Part shown: positions 33,628-43,416 of the stretch, piece after piece
Numbering within the stretch: the first letter of the stretch is position 1
Layout of the letters: the number at the start of each line of letters is the position of its first letter
Assembly: GCA_002718395.1 (NCBI GenBank)
Contig: PBEG01000023.1
Span: 1 to 43,701 of the forward strand
Direction: 5' to 3'
DNA length: 43,701 nt
DNA from: Chloroflexota bacterium
GTDB taxonomy: Bacteria > Chloroflexota > Dehalococcoidia > UBA2979
Notes under the pieces: model-generated
What the model was told of the DNA's origin: nothing
Seen by the model: the letters and a program-made list of their open reading frames with translations, nothing else
The model's database searches: none
Translations under genes and position numbers: made by a program

Positions 33628-34443
33628 TTATTGGAAGAAACTTATATTTTCTAAATAAATTAGAATCGTAGCGCTGCCCACGGCAAGAATAAAATATTCC
33701 AATATTACGTTAATATTGAGTTTTTTATTGAGTTCTGCATCCATTAATCCAGCAATTAAATGGAAAAAAATAAGTCCTGCAAGAATAGTAGTAGGGATGC
33801 TTAGGACAAAATAGTCTATTATTATCCAGAATTCAAGAAAAATTGCACTTACAGAAACAGCAGCTAACAAATTAACAATTGGCCTTCTTGAGAAATTAAA
33901 CAAATAGCTTGTAGAAAGCATGAATAAGCACATTCCTAAAACAATGAAACTGTTAATTTGTTCAATTGAAAACTGCTGCAACGTTGTCAATAACATGACA
34001 AGAATACAATATATGAATGACGAGTTTATGAAATCAGAACCTTTTTTATTTTCAATATTTATGAAGTCAAATAATTTAAATGAGGTTACATAAATTAAAA
34101 AAGGTGTATACAAAATTAATACTTGAAAGAGATTAATATTATTAAAAAATGAAAAGTATAAAAATGGTGATATTAAAATATATAATGCTAAAACCAAAGA
34201 AAATGGCAATAAAGTTAAATTTTTATTCATTTGATTTTTTGATGAATTATTATATAAAGCTGAGAAGCCAACACTGCTTATCATTGCAATAATCGGAAGG
34301 GACCAACTGATTGAAGAAAAATTGTAGATTGCGATACTGAATAAAAAAAATAGTGACAATAAATAAACAATTAACTTATCCCAGGATATTAAATTACTTA
34401 TATCATGTTTTATTGAATTTCGATTTGATTGTTGTTCGTTCAT
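33628..34443 (-). CDS. Polytopic membrane protein, unknown
   Basis: I do not recognise the family. The 271-residue product has about nine hydrophobic segments over nearly its whole length after a 20-residue polar N-terminus; the last ones (SVSAIFLEFWIIIDYF, TTILAGLIFFHLIAGLMDAEL) contain a few polar residues. No transporter motif is clear. Its ATG overlaps the HAD gene stop (ATGA, 34440-34443), so both are translated together. It abuts the lipoate-ligase-like gene tail to tail without a gap. Confidence 0.6.
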   Translation of the reverse strand: MNEQQSNRNSIKHDISNLISWDKLIVYLLSLFFLFSIAIYNFSSISWSLPIIAMISSVGFSALYNNSSKNQMNKNLTLLPFSLVLALYILISPFLYFSFFNNINLFQVLILYTPFLIYVTSFKLFDFINIENKKGSDFINSSFIYCILVMLLTTLQQFSIEQINSFIVLGMCLFMLSTSYLFNFSRRPIVNLLAAVSVSAIFLEFWIIIDYFVLSIPTTILAGLIFFHLIAGLMDAELNKKLNINVILEYFILAVGSATILIYLENISFFQ

Positions 34444-35132
34444 AATATCTTACTTAATGAATTAAGGGATTCAATTGATTCACTTATCTTCCCTGTTCCG
34501 CTTCTGTCTAATAACATAGCGCTTAAACCAACATTTTTAGGGCCATAATAATCACTTTCAAGATTATCTCCAATAAAAAGCACATCTTTTGATGAAACAT
34601 TTATCGCTGATAGTGCTGCTTTATAAATTGCTGGATGTGGTTTGCGATAACCTATTTGCGCACTTGATATAATGCTATGAAAATACTTATTTAGTCCTAA
34701 AGATTTTGTGATATCTTTTAAATTCCAAAGATGGTTAGATACAATACCCATCTTAATATTGTTTTGTAAAAGCATAGAAAGTGTTTCTATCGTATCTTCA
34801 TAAAGCATGTAAAAATTTGCATTTGATTCTAATTCAATAATTCGATCAGAAATTATTTCAATGTTCTCTTTAACTTCTAGTGCCTTCAATCTATGAACGT
34901 GAATATTTTTTCTTAGTTTGTTGTAATTTGTTGCAGAATTAGAATATTTTAAATGCTCTATACCCTCATCCGTTGTCCAGTTTATCCAGGCATCTTGAAC
35001 ATTGATTTCATTAACTGCAAATGGTTTAGGCAATTTGTTGTATTCATTAATTGCTTGTTCATAAAGTTTATTATGGCTTGGTTGCATGTATGCTAAAGTG
35101 CCGTCGAAATCAAATAGGATTGCTCTTTTCAT
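34440..35132 (-). CDS. HAD superfamily hydrolase
   Basis: The 230-residue product has all four HAD motifs: LFDFDGTLAY (nucleophile and acid Asp), the Ser of GIVSNH, the Lys of GYRKPHP and the acidic GDNLESD. A helical cap lies between the first two. It is a phosphatase of the Gph/YjjG/PGP-like group; the substrate is not visible. It is downstream of mfd by 17 bases and coupled to the membrane protein gene. Confidence 0.88.
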   Translation of the reverse strand: MKRAILFDFDGTLAYMQPSHNKLYEQAINEYNKLPKPFAVNEINVQDAWINWTTDEGIEHLKYSNSATNYNKLRKNIHVHRLKALEVKENIEIISDRIIELESNANFYMLYEDTIETLSMLLQNNIKMGIVSNHLWNLKDITKSLGLNKYFHSIISSAQIGYRKPHPAIYKAALSAINVSSKDVLFIGDNLESDYYGPKNVGLSAMLLDRSGTGKISESIESLNSLSKIL

Positions 35133-35149
35133 GATTTAGTTCTTTTATC

Positions 35150-38100
35150 TTATTTAAAGTTTGTTATGATTTCTTTCATCTTACTCAATTTTTGGTCGTT
35201 GTCATATATAAATTCGAACACAATTTTATTGATGCCTTGTAAAAGAACCTTCTCATTTATGTGTTTACTAACATGTTTTTGATTAATTTTTTCTAATGCC
35301 TGAACTGTTAATGTGTTATTTGCTACTTCAATAAATTCAATTTTATTGAATCTAGCATTTATAATTATTGATTGTTTCATAAGTAAATTAAGCATTTCTA
35401 TAGGAGGTTTGCCATACCTGTCTTCTATTTCATCGATCAGATTATTAAGTTCATTATTGCTGTTACATAAATTGAGTTTTTTATATATATCAATTTTAAT
35501 TTCACTTCTTTGTATATAGTCATCTGGTATAAATGCATTAAAATTAAAGTCTATTTTAATTTGTGTAAAAATTAGCTCGTCTTCTTTTTGTTGCCTTTGC
35601 TTCTTTGAGATTGCTTCAGATAGCATCTGTGTATATAACTCTAATCCTATAGCAGCAATATGACCACTTTGCGTAGCACCTAAAATAGTACCAGCACCTC
35701 TAATTTCTAGGTCCTTTAGTGCAATTTGAAATCCTGCACCTAAATTATTTGCATCAAAAATTGTAGATAATCTTTTTCGGGCATCTGCAGTTAAATGTTT
35801 ATTTTTTTTATGAAATAAATATGCATATCCTTGGTTAACTCCACGACCAATTCTTCCTCTTAATTGATATAACTGACTTAATCCAAAATTATCTGCATCA
35901 TCTACAATGATTGTGTTTACATTTGGGTTATCAATACCTGATTCAATGATTGTTGTGCATAATAGAACATCGAACTGTTTTTTGTAAAAATTTTTCATTA
36001 CATCACTTAGATGATTTTCAGGCATTTGCCCATGAGCCACAGTAATCTTTGCATCAGGAATTAACTTTTGTAATTCTATTTTTTTTTGCTCTATGCTATT
36101 TACTTTATTGTGCACAAAATAAATTTGCCCATTTCTCATGATTTCATTTGTGATCGCTTGTCTAATTAGTATTTCTGAATATTCACTAACAAAAGTTTGA
36201 ATTCCCATTCTCCCTTGTGGGGCAGTTTCGATTAATGATAAATCTTTAATTCCTCCAATCCCCATATACATTGTTCGAGGAATTGGAGTTGCACTCATGG
36301 TTAAACAATCAACGGATAATTTGAATTTCTTGAGTTTTTCTTTATGAATAACGCCAAATTTTTGCTCTTCATCTATAATAATTAATCCTAGATTACTAAA
36401 ATTTAGATTTGATGAAAGTATTTTATGTGTACCAACTAGAATATCAATTTGATTATTTTTTATTTTTTCAATCGTCTCATTTACTTCTTGTCTTTTTTTT
36501 AATCTCGATAGGGAGTCAATGTTTATTGGGAAAGCAGCTAATCTTTCAGAAAATGTTCTCAAATGTTGCTCTGCTAAAACAGTTGTTGGAACCAATATTG
36601 CTACTTGAAAGCCATCCTGAACTGCTTTAAATGCTGCCCTAAGAGCTACTTCCGTTTTACCAAAACCTACATCTCCGCAGATTAATCTGTCCATAGGCGT
36701 TATAGACTCCATATCTTTTTTGACATCTGCAATAGCCTTTTTTTGATCTTCTGTTTCTTCATATTCAAAAGAAGATTCAAGATTTTTTTGCCATTCATTA
36801 TCTTTAGAAAATTTATGCCCTTTCACTTTCTTTCTTGTCGCATAAATATTAATTAATTGATTAGCTAAAACATCAATTGAATTATGAGCTTTTTTCTTTA
36901 TGTTAATCCATCTATTTGAATTCAATGCACTTAGCTTAGGCGCAAAGGAAGAGGATGCTATATATTTTGTAATTTTTTTTGTGCTTGATGCAGGCAAATA
37001 TAATTTATCGTTTTCTGCAAACTGCAGAAATATATATTCTTCATTCTTATTATCAACTTTTCTTTTAATTAATCCTTGATATCTAGCAATGCCATAATCT
37101 TCATGGACTACGAAGTCTCCTTCTTTAAAGGTTTCTATAATATTTATTAAGTTTTTATGAGAATTTCTACGGACTTGTTTCACGCCAAAAATCTCTTTAT
37201 CTGTGAAAACATTAATTATTTTATTTTTAGTTTCTACGTAATATCCTTCAGATAGAGCACCTTGAACAAGGTTTATTTTTTCTATATTATTTTGTGATTT
37301 TAGTGATGCACGAACTTCTAAACTAAGATTGTTTTCGTGAAATATTTCAGCAAGCCTTTGTGCTTGCTGGCTAACAATAATGCTAATTTCGTTTGACTGA
37401 CTTTTGACCAAAATTTTTTGGACAAAATCTTGCATGTTTTCAAAAAAAATCTCTTGTTCGTGGATCGCTATTCTTTTTTTATTTACCCCCTCTAATGCCC
37501 ATCTATCAAGGTAAAGCTGATTATTAAATTCTGCGATTTTTTTATTGTATTCTTTAAGGGTAATGATTGTATTAGTAAGATTTATTTTGCTGTCTTTGAA
37601 AAAATTCGATTGTTGAATCGAGTGATTTATATTCATTTCATTTTCATTGATTTGATTTATGATTTCTGCAGGCTCGTTGATTACTAGTAAGAAATTTTTA
37701 TTTATATGATCTAAAATTGTTGTTTTAGACAAAGAGGCTCCTAATATTTCAGGAGCCTCTTCAAACATTTTTTTGTACTGTGTATTTTTTTTTGTCTTTT
37801 CTGAAAAAATCCATTCTTTGACTGGATATAAGCTTACTTGATTAATTTGATTGAGTGTTCTTTGTGATTTTACTTCAAAGGTTCTTAATGATTGAATTTG
37901 ATTTCCATCAAATTCAATGCGAATTGCTTGTTTTTGGTTTATTGGGAATACATCAATTACACCACCTCGCTTTGTAAATTCGCCAATATTATTTACAATG
38001 TTTGTTGATGTGTAACCAATTTGGATTAATTTTTCAATTAATTCAAAAATACTGATTGCTAAATTGATTTGTATGTCAATTATATGACTATCAAGTTCTG

Positions 38101-38491
38101 CTTTATTGATTGTTTTTTGGACTGCACTTAGACATGACAAGATAATAATTTTATCAGTTTTGTTATCTTCATTAATTGCAGCAAGAGATTGCAATTTATC
38201 TATATTTATATTATTCGAAAATTGATTTGTTTCATAAATCATATTTGAATTTCCTGAACAGAGAACCACTTCTTTGTCCGTGTAATTTTTTATCGACGCA
38301 TAGGTTTCTTGAGCAACATCTTGATTGCTTACGATAATTACAATATTTTTTTTGTAATGCAAATGTAATAATGAGTACAAGATATGTTTGCCTGTATCTG
38401 GAATTCCTATAGTATATCTAGATTTATCCAGATTTATTGCTTCAAAATATTGTTGCTTTAATAGAGATTTTACTAGCCCATATAGTTTCAA
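35150..38491 (-). CDS. mfd: Transcription-repair coupling factor Mfd
   Basis: Mfd dislodges stalled RNA polymerase and recruits UvrA. The 1113-residue product follows the usual order. A UvrB-like N-terminal module (GIPDTGKHILYSLL in place of a Walker loop, GEFTKRGGVIDVFP) is followed by the CarD-like polymerase-interaction domain (KEGDFVVHEDYGIARYQGL). The RecG-like translocase has CGDVGFGKTEVALRAAF and IDEEQKFGV, followed by the QLRGRIGRG helicase motif and a C-terminal TRCF domain. The start is TTG 38491, with AAGG upstream. It is downstream of pth. Confidence 0.97.
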   Translation of the reverse strand: MKLYGLVKSLLKQQYFEAINLDKSRYTIGIPDTGKHILYSLLHLHYKKNIVIIVSNQDVAQETYASIKNYTDKEVVLCSGNSNMIYETNQFSNNINIDKLQSLAAINEDNKTDKIIILSCLSAVQKTINKAELDSHIIDIQINLAISIFELIEKLIQIGYTSTNIVNNIGEFTKRGGVIDVFPINQKQAIRIEFDGNQIQSLRTFEVKSQRTLNQINQVSLYPVKEWIFSEKTKKNTQYKKMFEEAPEILGASLSKTTILDHINKNFLLVINEPAEIINQINENEMNINHSIQQSNFFKDSKINLTNTIITLKEYNKKIAEFNNQLYLDRWALEGVNKKRIAIHEQEIFFENMQDFVQKILVKSQSNEISIIVSQQAQRLAEIFHENNLSLEVRASLKSQNNIEKINLVQGALSEGYYVETKNKIINVFTDKEIFGVKQVRRNSHKNLINIIETFKEGDFVVHEDYGIARYQGLIKRKVDNKNEEYIFLQFAENDKLYLPASSTKKITKYIASSSFAPKLSALNSNRWINIKKKAHNSIDVLANQLINIYATRKKVKGHKFSKDNEWQKNLESSFEYEETEDQKKAIADVKKDMESITPMDRLICGDVGFGKTEVALRAAFKAVQDGFQVAILVPTTVLAEQHLRTFSERLAAFPINIDSLSRLKKRQEVNETIEKIKNNQIDILVGTHKILSSNLNFSNLGLIIIDEEQKFGVIHKEKLKKFKLSVDCLTMSATPIPRTMYMGIGGIKDLSLIETAPQGRMGIQTFVSEYSEILIRQAITNEIMRNGQIYFVHNKVNSIEQKKIELQKLIPDAKITVAHGQMPENHLSDVMKNFYKKQFDVLLCTTIIESGIDNPNVNTIIVDDADNFGLSQLYQLRGRIGRGVNQGYAYLFHKKNKHLTADARKRLSTIFDANNLGAGFQIALKDLEIRGAGTILGATQSGHIAAIGLELYTQMLSEAISKKQRQQKEDELIFTQIKIDFNFNAFIPDDYIQRSEIKIDIYKKLNLCNSNNELNNLIDEIEDRYGKPPIEMLNLLMKQSIIINARFNKIEFIEVANNTLTVQALEKINQKHVSKHINEKVLLQGINKIVFEFIYDNDQKLSKMKEIITNFK
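37732..37761. repeat. Perfect 11-base inverted repeat inside mfd
   Basis: AAGAGGCTCCT (37732-37742) and AGGAGCCTCTT (37751-37761) are exact reverse complements around an eight-base AT loop. It is GC-rich compared with the surroundings and codes for part of EEAPEILGASLS in mfd. Only short T runs flank it, so a terminator is not convincing on either strand. Confidence 0.7.
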
Positions 38492-38509
38492 AATAACAAC
38501 CTTGCAACC

Positions 38510-39115
38510 TTATTGATTTAGACCATTGTATTTGTTCATTGTAAAATCAATTCCGAATTCAATAATTGAATCTATTGATAAAATTGTTTGTTTTATAATT
38601 TTGTCTATATCTTTCTCTTCTTGTTTTGAAGGTTGACTTAAAACCCACTTTGAGACTTGATCAGGATCAAAACTTTCTTTCCCATCAACTTTTGGCCTGC
38701 CCACACCAATTCTAATTCTTATCAATGGTTCATTGCTCAAATAAGTAAATAGTGATTTAATGCCATTGTTGCCTCCGTGGCTTTTACTTTTTTGAATTGA
38801 TAATTTACCTACTTCAATATCAATATCATCTGCGATTAAAATAATTTTATCATTTTGTATATTTTCTTTATTTATAAATTGGTAGTAGCTTTTGCCGCTA
38901 TTGTTTAGAAATTCCATAGATCGCAAGCAGAAAATTTGTTTTTCCTGCATTTGCATTGATGCAACGAATAGATTATTTTGCTTCTTATATCTTATATTAT
39001 GTTTATCAACGTATTGGCTTACAATTTTTTGACCAAAATTATGCCTTGAGTTTACATATGAAGCCCCAGGGTTGCCCAGACCAATTATTGCATAAGTGTT
39101 ATTATTTTTTTTCAT
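38510..39115 (-). CDS. pth: Peptidyl-tRNA hydrolase
   Basis: Pth releases peptides from prematurely dissociated peptidyl-tRNA. The 201-residue product has the family start IIGLGNPGASYVNSRHNFG with the catalytic His, SMEFLNNSG, ADDIDIEVGKLSIQKSKSHGGNNGIKS with the catalytic Asp and second Asn, and RIRIGVGRP. It is 18 bases upstream of mfd, a common pairing. No Shine-Dalgarno is clear. Confidence 0.96.
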   Translation of the reverse strand: MKKNNNTYAIIGLGNPGASYVNSRHNFGQKIVSQYVDKHNIRYKKQNNLFVASMQMQEKQIFCLRSMEFLNNSGKSYYQFINKENIQNDKIILIADDIDIEVGKLSIQKSKSHGGNNGIKSLFTYLSNEPLIRIRIGVGRPKVDGKESFDPDQVSKWVLSQPSKQEEKDIDKIIKQTILSIDSIIEFGIDFTMNKYNGLNQ

Positions 39116-39242
39116 TAGTAAGATTATAGATTAATTCAATAAATAGATGGCATTACATATAAAAAACCTTTTTCCAATAATTCGATAGGCATTATTTAGT
39201 TTAATTGGTATCATAATATTGTTTTTATTAAGGAAAGATAAA

Positions 39243-39944
39243 TTGCAAAAGATTATTAATGCTGCGCTTAAAGAAAAAAGATATTTATTAAATGAAATTG
39301 AATCCAAGAATTTGGTTAAGTCATACAAGATCCCTGTTGTTACAACAAAATTGGCTACTAATCTAAAGGAGGCTAGAGATATTGCATCTAAATTAAAATT
39401 TCCATTGGTAATGAAAATTGTTTCAAATGATATTTCACATAAATCTGATATAGGTGGAGTTGTCTTGGGAGTGAGTAGTTTAAGAGAAGTAGACAGCAAT
39501 TACAAGTCTATGATGAGGGCAGTTAAAAAAGCCAATAAACACGCTGTTATACAGGGAGTTGCTATGCAGCCAATGGTTGATGATGGAATTGAATTAGTAG
39601 TAGGCGTTACTACAGATCAACAATTTGGACCGGTATTAATGTTTGGATTGGGTGGTGTCTTTGTTGAGTTCATGAAGGATGTTTCTTTTAAATTAATTCC
39701 TTTGAGAAAAGTTGATGCAAAGAATATATTATCTGAAATTAAATCAAAAGAAATTCTTCTGGGGGCAAGAGGATTTCCAAAAATCGATTTAATAAAGTTA
39801 CAAGAATTAATTTTAAATGTATCAAATTTTGTTCAAGATAATCCAGAAATTGAGGAAGTGGATCTTAATCCAGTTATTGCTAATAGTAAAGAAATGCTTG
39901 CAGTTGACGCTCGTATTGTCCTAAAGCACCAGGCAACAAAGTGA
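39243..39944 (+). CDS. ADP-forming acyl-CoA synthetase, beta (ATP-grasp) subunit
   Basis: The 233-residue product is the ATP-grasp half of an acetate-CoA ligase (ADP-forming) type enzyme, which makes ATP from an acyl-CoA. Visible motifs are FPLVMKIVSNDISHKSDIGGVVLGV, VQPM-like VAMQPMVDDGIELVVGV, QFGPVLMFGLGGVFVE and VDLNPVIA. I prefer TTG 39243, preceded by AGGAAAG, to the listed TTG 39219. The stop overlaps the alpha subunit start (GTGA). Confidence 0.87.
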   Translation: MQKIINAALKEKRYLLNEIESKNLVKSYKIPVVTTKLATNLKEARDIASKLKFPLVMKIVSNDISHKSDIGGVVLGVSSLREVDSNYKSMMRAVKKANKHAVIQGVAMQPMVDDGIELVVGVTTDQQFGPVLMFGLGGVFVEFMKDVSFKLIPLRKVDAKNILSEIKSKEILLGARGFPKIDLIKLQELILNVSNFVQDNPEIEEVDLNPVIANSKEMLAVDARIVLKHQATK

Positions 39945-41380
39945 AAATTAATTTTAAAAAATTAAACAGAATGTTGAATCCAAAAACAGTAGTTGTAGTA
40001 GGAGAAAAAGGTCCCAATTATCAATTTCTATCTTCTCAACTAGATTTTAAGGGGAATTTATATTCTGTACAAATTGACAAAAAAGAAATTCCAGGAATAA
40101 AAAAATTGGGTGTGAAAAATTTTACATCATTAGATGATATACCTGGACAAATTGATTTACTTATTGTTGCAGTGCCTAGGCAGATTGCTCCTTTTATTGC
40201 CAAACAAGCAATCAAGAGAAATGTAAGAGGTATACATTTTTTTACTGCTGGATTTGAAGAAACAAAAGAAAAAATTGGTGTTGATTTGCAAAATCAATTG
40301 ACCGATATAATTAATCAATCTGACATCCCTGTTATTGGACCAAATTGTATGGGGATATATAATAAGAGCCTTTCTTTAAGATTTCACCCAGCACAAAATA
40401 CAGCTGAAAATAAGCCAAATTTAAGGAAGCAGAATTTATCTTTTTTGTCACAAAGCGGAACACATGGAGTGAATGTGACGGTAGGAGCTCAAAGGAATGG
40501 AATCAATGTTGCTCGAGCAATTTCATTCGGCAATGCTTTATTTGTTAATGAATGCGATCTCTTAGAATATTTAATTACTGATAAACAAACTGACATTATC
40601 GCCTTTTATTTAGAAGGAGTTAAGGATGGATCGAGATTTATCAACTTGATCAAAAAATCTAATAAGCCAGTTTTAGTTTGGAAAGGAGGCAGGAATAATG
40701 CTGGCGCAAGAGCAGTTGCTTCTCATACTGCTTCAATGGCGTCTAATTATGTTATATGGAAAAAATTAGTAGAAGATTCTGGAGGTATTAATGTAACTTC
40801 CTTAGATGAATTAACTAATGTCGCAATGTTATTAAATTACAAGAAATACAAGATTGGGAACTCCTTAGCATTAATTACAATGACTGGTGGCCAATCTGTT
40901 GCTATTACTGATGCTTTTGAAGATCAAGGATTTGTGATTCCTCAACTTACTAAACAATCTTATAAAAAATTGTCTGAATTTTTTAACGTTATTGGTGGCT
41001 CATACAGGAATCCATTTGATGCAGGGTCTACAATCGGCAATGATGTAAATAATTTGCATAAAATTCTAAGGATAATTGGCAAAGATAAAAATATTACTGG
41101 CTCTTTAGTTATAGATATGAATACTAGAATATATAGAGATTCTAAAAAACAATATATTCAATTTCTTGAAGCACTTAATCAGTTCAAAAATACTTACAAG
41201 ATGCCAGTTATTATTGTGGTACATTCTTTGACCAGCACTATTATGATGACTGATAACGAAAATGTTACACGTGAAGCCATCTCTAGAGAAGTGACTCAAC
41301 TTGCAATTGATAGAGGACTACCAGTTTTCAATAGTTTCAATGATGCGGCTAAAGCAATGAAACTTGTTTTACCTCATTAG
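39941..41380 (+). CDS. ADP-forming acyl-CoA synthetase, alpha (CoA-binding) subunit
   Basis: The 479-residue product has an N-terminal CoA-binding Rossmann domain (LNPKTVVVVGEKG, IGPNCMGIYN), then the succinyl-CoA ligase-like domains. FLSQSGTHGVNV resembles the SQSGA motif, and AVASHTASMAS carries the His phosphorylated during catalysis in this family. The start is GTG 39941, overlapping the beta subunit stop. The genes stay separate, unlike the fused single-chain forms. It could act in either direction on organic acids from the catabolic genes nearby. Confidence 0.87.
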   Translation: MKINFKKLNRMLNPKTVVVVGEKGPNYQFLSSQLDFKGNLYSVQIDKKEIPGIKKLGVKNFTSLDDIPGQIDLLIVAVPRQIAPFIAKQAIKRNVRGIHFFTAGFEETKEKIGVDLQNQLTDIINQSDIPVIGPNCMGIYNKSLSLRFHPAQNTAENKPNLRKQNLSFLSQSGTHGVNVTVGAQRNGINVARAISFGNALFVNECDLLEYLITDKQTDIIAFYLEGVKDGSRFINLIKKSNKPVLVWKGGRNNAGARAVASHTASMASNYVIWKKLVEDSGGINVTSLDELTNVAMLLNYKKYKIGNSLALITMTGGQSVAITDAFEDQGFVIPQLTKQSYKKLSEFFNVIGGSYRNPFDAGSTIGNDVNNLHKILRIIGKDKNITGSLVIDMNTRIYRDSKKQYIQFLEALNQFKNTYKMPVIIVVHSLTSTIMMTDNENVTREAISREVTQLAIDRGLPVFNSFNDAAKAMKLVLPH

Positions 41381-41490
41381 TTTTTAAATTGTCTAAAAAA
41401 TTAATTGTTATATTGTATAAGCAATTGTCTTTCCTGTAAAAATCTTTTTGTATATTCTAAATATAGTTTAATTTTAAGTGGGTGAGCAAT

Positions 41491-41706
41491 ATGGCAGAAC
41501 AAGCTTTTGACGATTACCTTGATCTTGTACAGGCTTCAAGGGAGATTGGTATACATCCGCAAAGTTTACGTCGTTTAATTAAGAAAAACCGTATACCAGC
41601 CACTATGTTTGCAGGAAAATACTTAATTAAACGTGACAAGTTGGCAATCTTCAAATCTAACTATGATCCAAGGCCTGGCAGAAAGCACTTAGGCACTTTA
41701 TTATAA
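41491..41706 (+). CDS. Small helix-turn-helix DNA-binding protein
   Basis: The 71-residue product carries one MerR/excisionase-like HTH_17 domain: LDLVQASREIGIHPQSLRRLIKKNRIPATMFAGKYLIKRDKLAIF, with the winged strand GKYLIKRDKL. I use ATG 41491, preceded by GGTGAG, although GTG 41482 is possible. The tail YDPRPGRKHLGTLL is basic. No integrase is nearby, so it is more likely a chromosomal regulator than a phage excisionase. It is convergent with pyrE. Confidence 0.75.
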   Translation: MAEQAFDDYLDLVQASREIGIHPQSLRRLIKKNRIPATMFAGKYLIKRDKLAIFKSNYDPRPGRKHLGTLL

Positions 41707-41717
41707 GCTTGCTACCT

Positions 41718-42365
41718 TTATTTACTTTTTTCAATATAATCCCTTAATTGAACATATTCTTTATTTGAAATCTTTTGAGTTTCTCTTAAATAGACTGCAA
41801 TGGTTTCTAGATTGATGATTGAATGCATTTTTACGCCATTTGCTTGTAGCAGTTGCGTAGAACCTTCTGCTCTATCAATAAGAGTTATAGCATTTTTAAC
41901 ATACAGCCCATTATACCTTAAAGTTTCAATACAATTTTTAATTGAATGTCCTCCTGTTGTTAAATCATCAATTATAAGAACTGTTTGCCCAGGTAAATAA
42001 CTTCCTTCTATTTGCTGAACATCTTCTATGTTTGCATTAAAATTTTTCCTTACATAAATGGTAGATTGACCTTTTTCTAATCCTAGTGCTGTAGCAAGAA
42101 TTAGTCCTCCTACAGGCACGCCTGCTATGATATCAAAATTATCTATGCTGTCATCTCTGCGTGATTTAATAAGCTCAATTTCTTGATTCAAGAGATTAAC
42201 AATTTTTTTTAATGGCCCTGGACGCAATAACGGAATTTTTGCATTTATGTATATAGGCGAATTAACCGCTGTATTACCTAAATTGAATATACCTAGCTCA
42301 ATTGCACCTAAATCCCATAATAAATCTACTAACCATAATTTGCCCTGGTCCCTTGTTTGCTCCAT
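41718..42365 (-). CDS. pyrE: Orotate phosphoribosyltransferase
   Basis: PyrE converts orotate and PRPP to orotidine monophosphate in pyrimidine synthesis. The 215-residue product shows GNTAVNSPIYINAK, IAGVPVGGLILATALG and the PRPP-binding signature VLIIDDLTTGGHS. It starts two bases after the 2-hydroxyacid dehydrogenase stop, so the two are co-transcribed. No other pyr genes are in the window. Confidence 0.92.
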   Translation of the reverse strand: MEQTRDQGKLWLVDLLWDLGAIELGIFNLGNTAVNSPIYINAKIPLLRPGPLKKIVNLLNQEIELIKSRRDDSIDNFDIIAGVPVGGLILATALGLEKGQSTIYVRKNFNANIEDVQQIEGSYLPGQTVLIIDDLTTGGHSIKNCIETLRYNGLYVKNAITLIDRAEGSTQLLQANGVKMHSIINLETIAVYLRETQKISNKEYVQLRDYIEKSK

Positions 42366-42367
42366 AG

Positions 42368-43327
42368 TTATACTCCTTCTTCATCTATTGCATTGGGCGG
42401 TATGCGACCAGCATTGAATTCAATAAGATTTTTTATTGCCAATTCAGCCATGTCTGTTCTAGTTTTTTTTGTTGCACTGCCAAGATGCGGGGAAATAAAA
42501 ACATTTTGCATTTTTAATAATTCTGATGTAGCAGGTAAAGGTTCTGGATCTGTTACATCTAATGCTGCTCCGCCAATAATTTTTCTTTTAATCGCATTCT
42601 CAAGGTCTATTTGATTGATTATTTTACCTCTTGATGTATTTATTAACACGGCATCTTTTTTCATAATTGTGAAATGGCGCATGTTTATGAAATTTTTGGT
42701 TTCTTCATTTAAAGATAAATGCACAGAAATAAAGTCTGCATTCTTTAATAATTTGTTTAAATTAACAAATTCTCCTGGGAAACCATTTTTTGGACTTTTG
42801 CCATAGTACATAACATTCATATTTAAGTTTTTAGCAATTTTTGCTACCTCTTGTCCTATTTTGCCAGGGCCAATTATTCCAATTTTAGCATTATTTAAAT
42901 CTTTTCCTATCATCCAATTAGGGTGCCAAGGACCCCACTCGCTATTCCTAATTGCTGCATTCCCTTCTTGCAGTCTTTTAGCTATCACAAAAATTAATGC
43001 TATGGTTAACTCTGCAGTTGATCTTGTTAAAACATCTGGGGTATTAGTAACTTGAATCGAAAATTTATTTGCTGCATTTATATCAATATTGTCATAACCT
43101 ACTGCCATATTTGCGATAATCTTTAGAGAAGGATTGCTAGAAATTAAATCTAAATCTATTTTTTCTGTAAGCATGGTCAACAAACCCCAACACCCCTTTG
43201 ATCGCTCTTGTAGCTTGCTCTTAGAAGGCGGGTCTTCTTCTTCCCAAACATCAACGATAAAAAATTCTTCGAGCTTGTTTATTAATTTTTTATTGGGCAG
43301 TTGCCTTGTAACAAAAATTTTATTCAT
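42368..43327 (-). CDS. D-2-hydroxyacid dehydrogenase (glyoxylate/hydroxypyruvate reductase-like)
   Basis: The 319-residue product has the cofactor loop IGIIGPGKIGQEVAK and the catalytic Arg in NTSRG, Glu in DVTDPEPLP and His in ISPHLGSAT. The substrate side starts IFVTRQLPNKKL, and NMAVGYDNIDINAA matches the glyoxylate/hydroxypyruvate reductase group. The reaction would reduce a 2-oxoacid with NAD(P)H. It is distinct from the paralog at 10326. It leads an operon with pyrE. Confidence 0.9.
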   Translation of the reverse strand: MNKIFVTRQLPNKKLINKLEEFFIVDVWEEEDPPSKSKLQERSKGCWGLLTMLTEKIDLDLISSNPSLKIIANMAVGYDNIDINAANKFSIQVTNTPDVLTRSTAELTIALIFVIAKRLQEGNAAIRNSEWGPWHPNWMIGKDLNNAKIGIIGPGKIGQEVAKIAKNLNMNVMYYGKSPKNGFPGEFVNLNKLLKNADFISVHLSLNEETKNFINMRHFTIMKKDAVLINTSRGKIINQIDLENAIKRKIIGGAALDVTDPEPLPATSELLKMQNVFISPHLGSATKKTRTDMAELAIKNLIEFNAGRIPPNAIDEEGV

Positions 43328-43416
43328 AAAAAATAATTCCTTTTTTCTTTACTTTTTATTTTTATTTAAATATCTTAGAATTTCAACATATTAATTAGAT
43401 TAAGGGGTTTATAAAA

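Noticed and set aside
37732-37761. Rho-independent terminator in mfd
   Set aside because: The hairpin lies within coding sequence and is not followed by a proper T tract on the coding strand.
41482-41706. Phage excisionase as a sign of a mobile element
   Set aside because: No integrase, direct repeats or tRNA-flanked insertion is visible around it, and base composition does not change.
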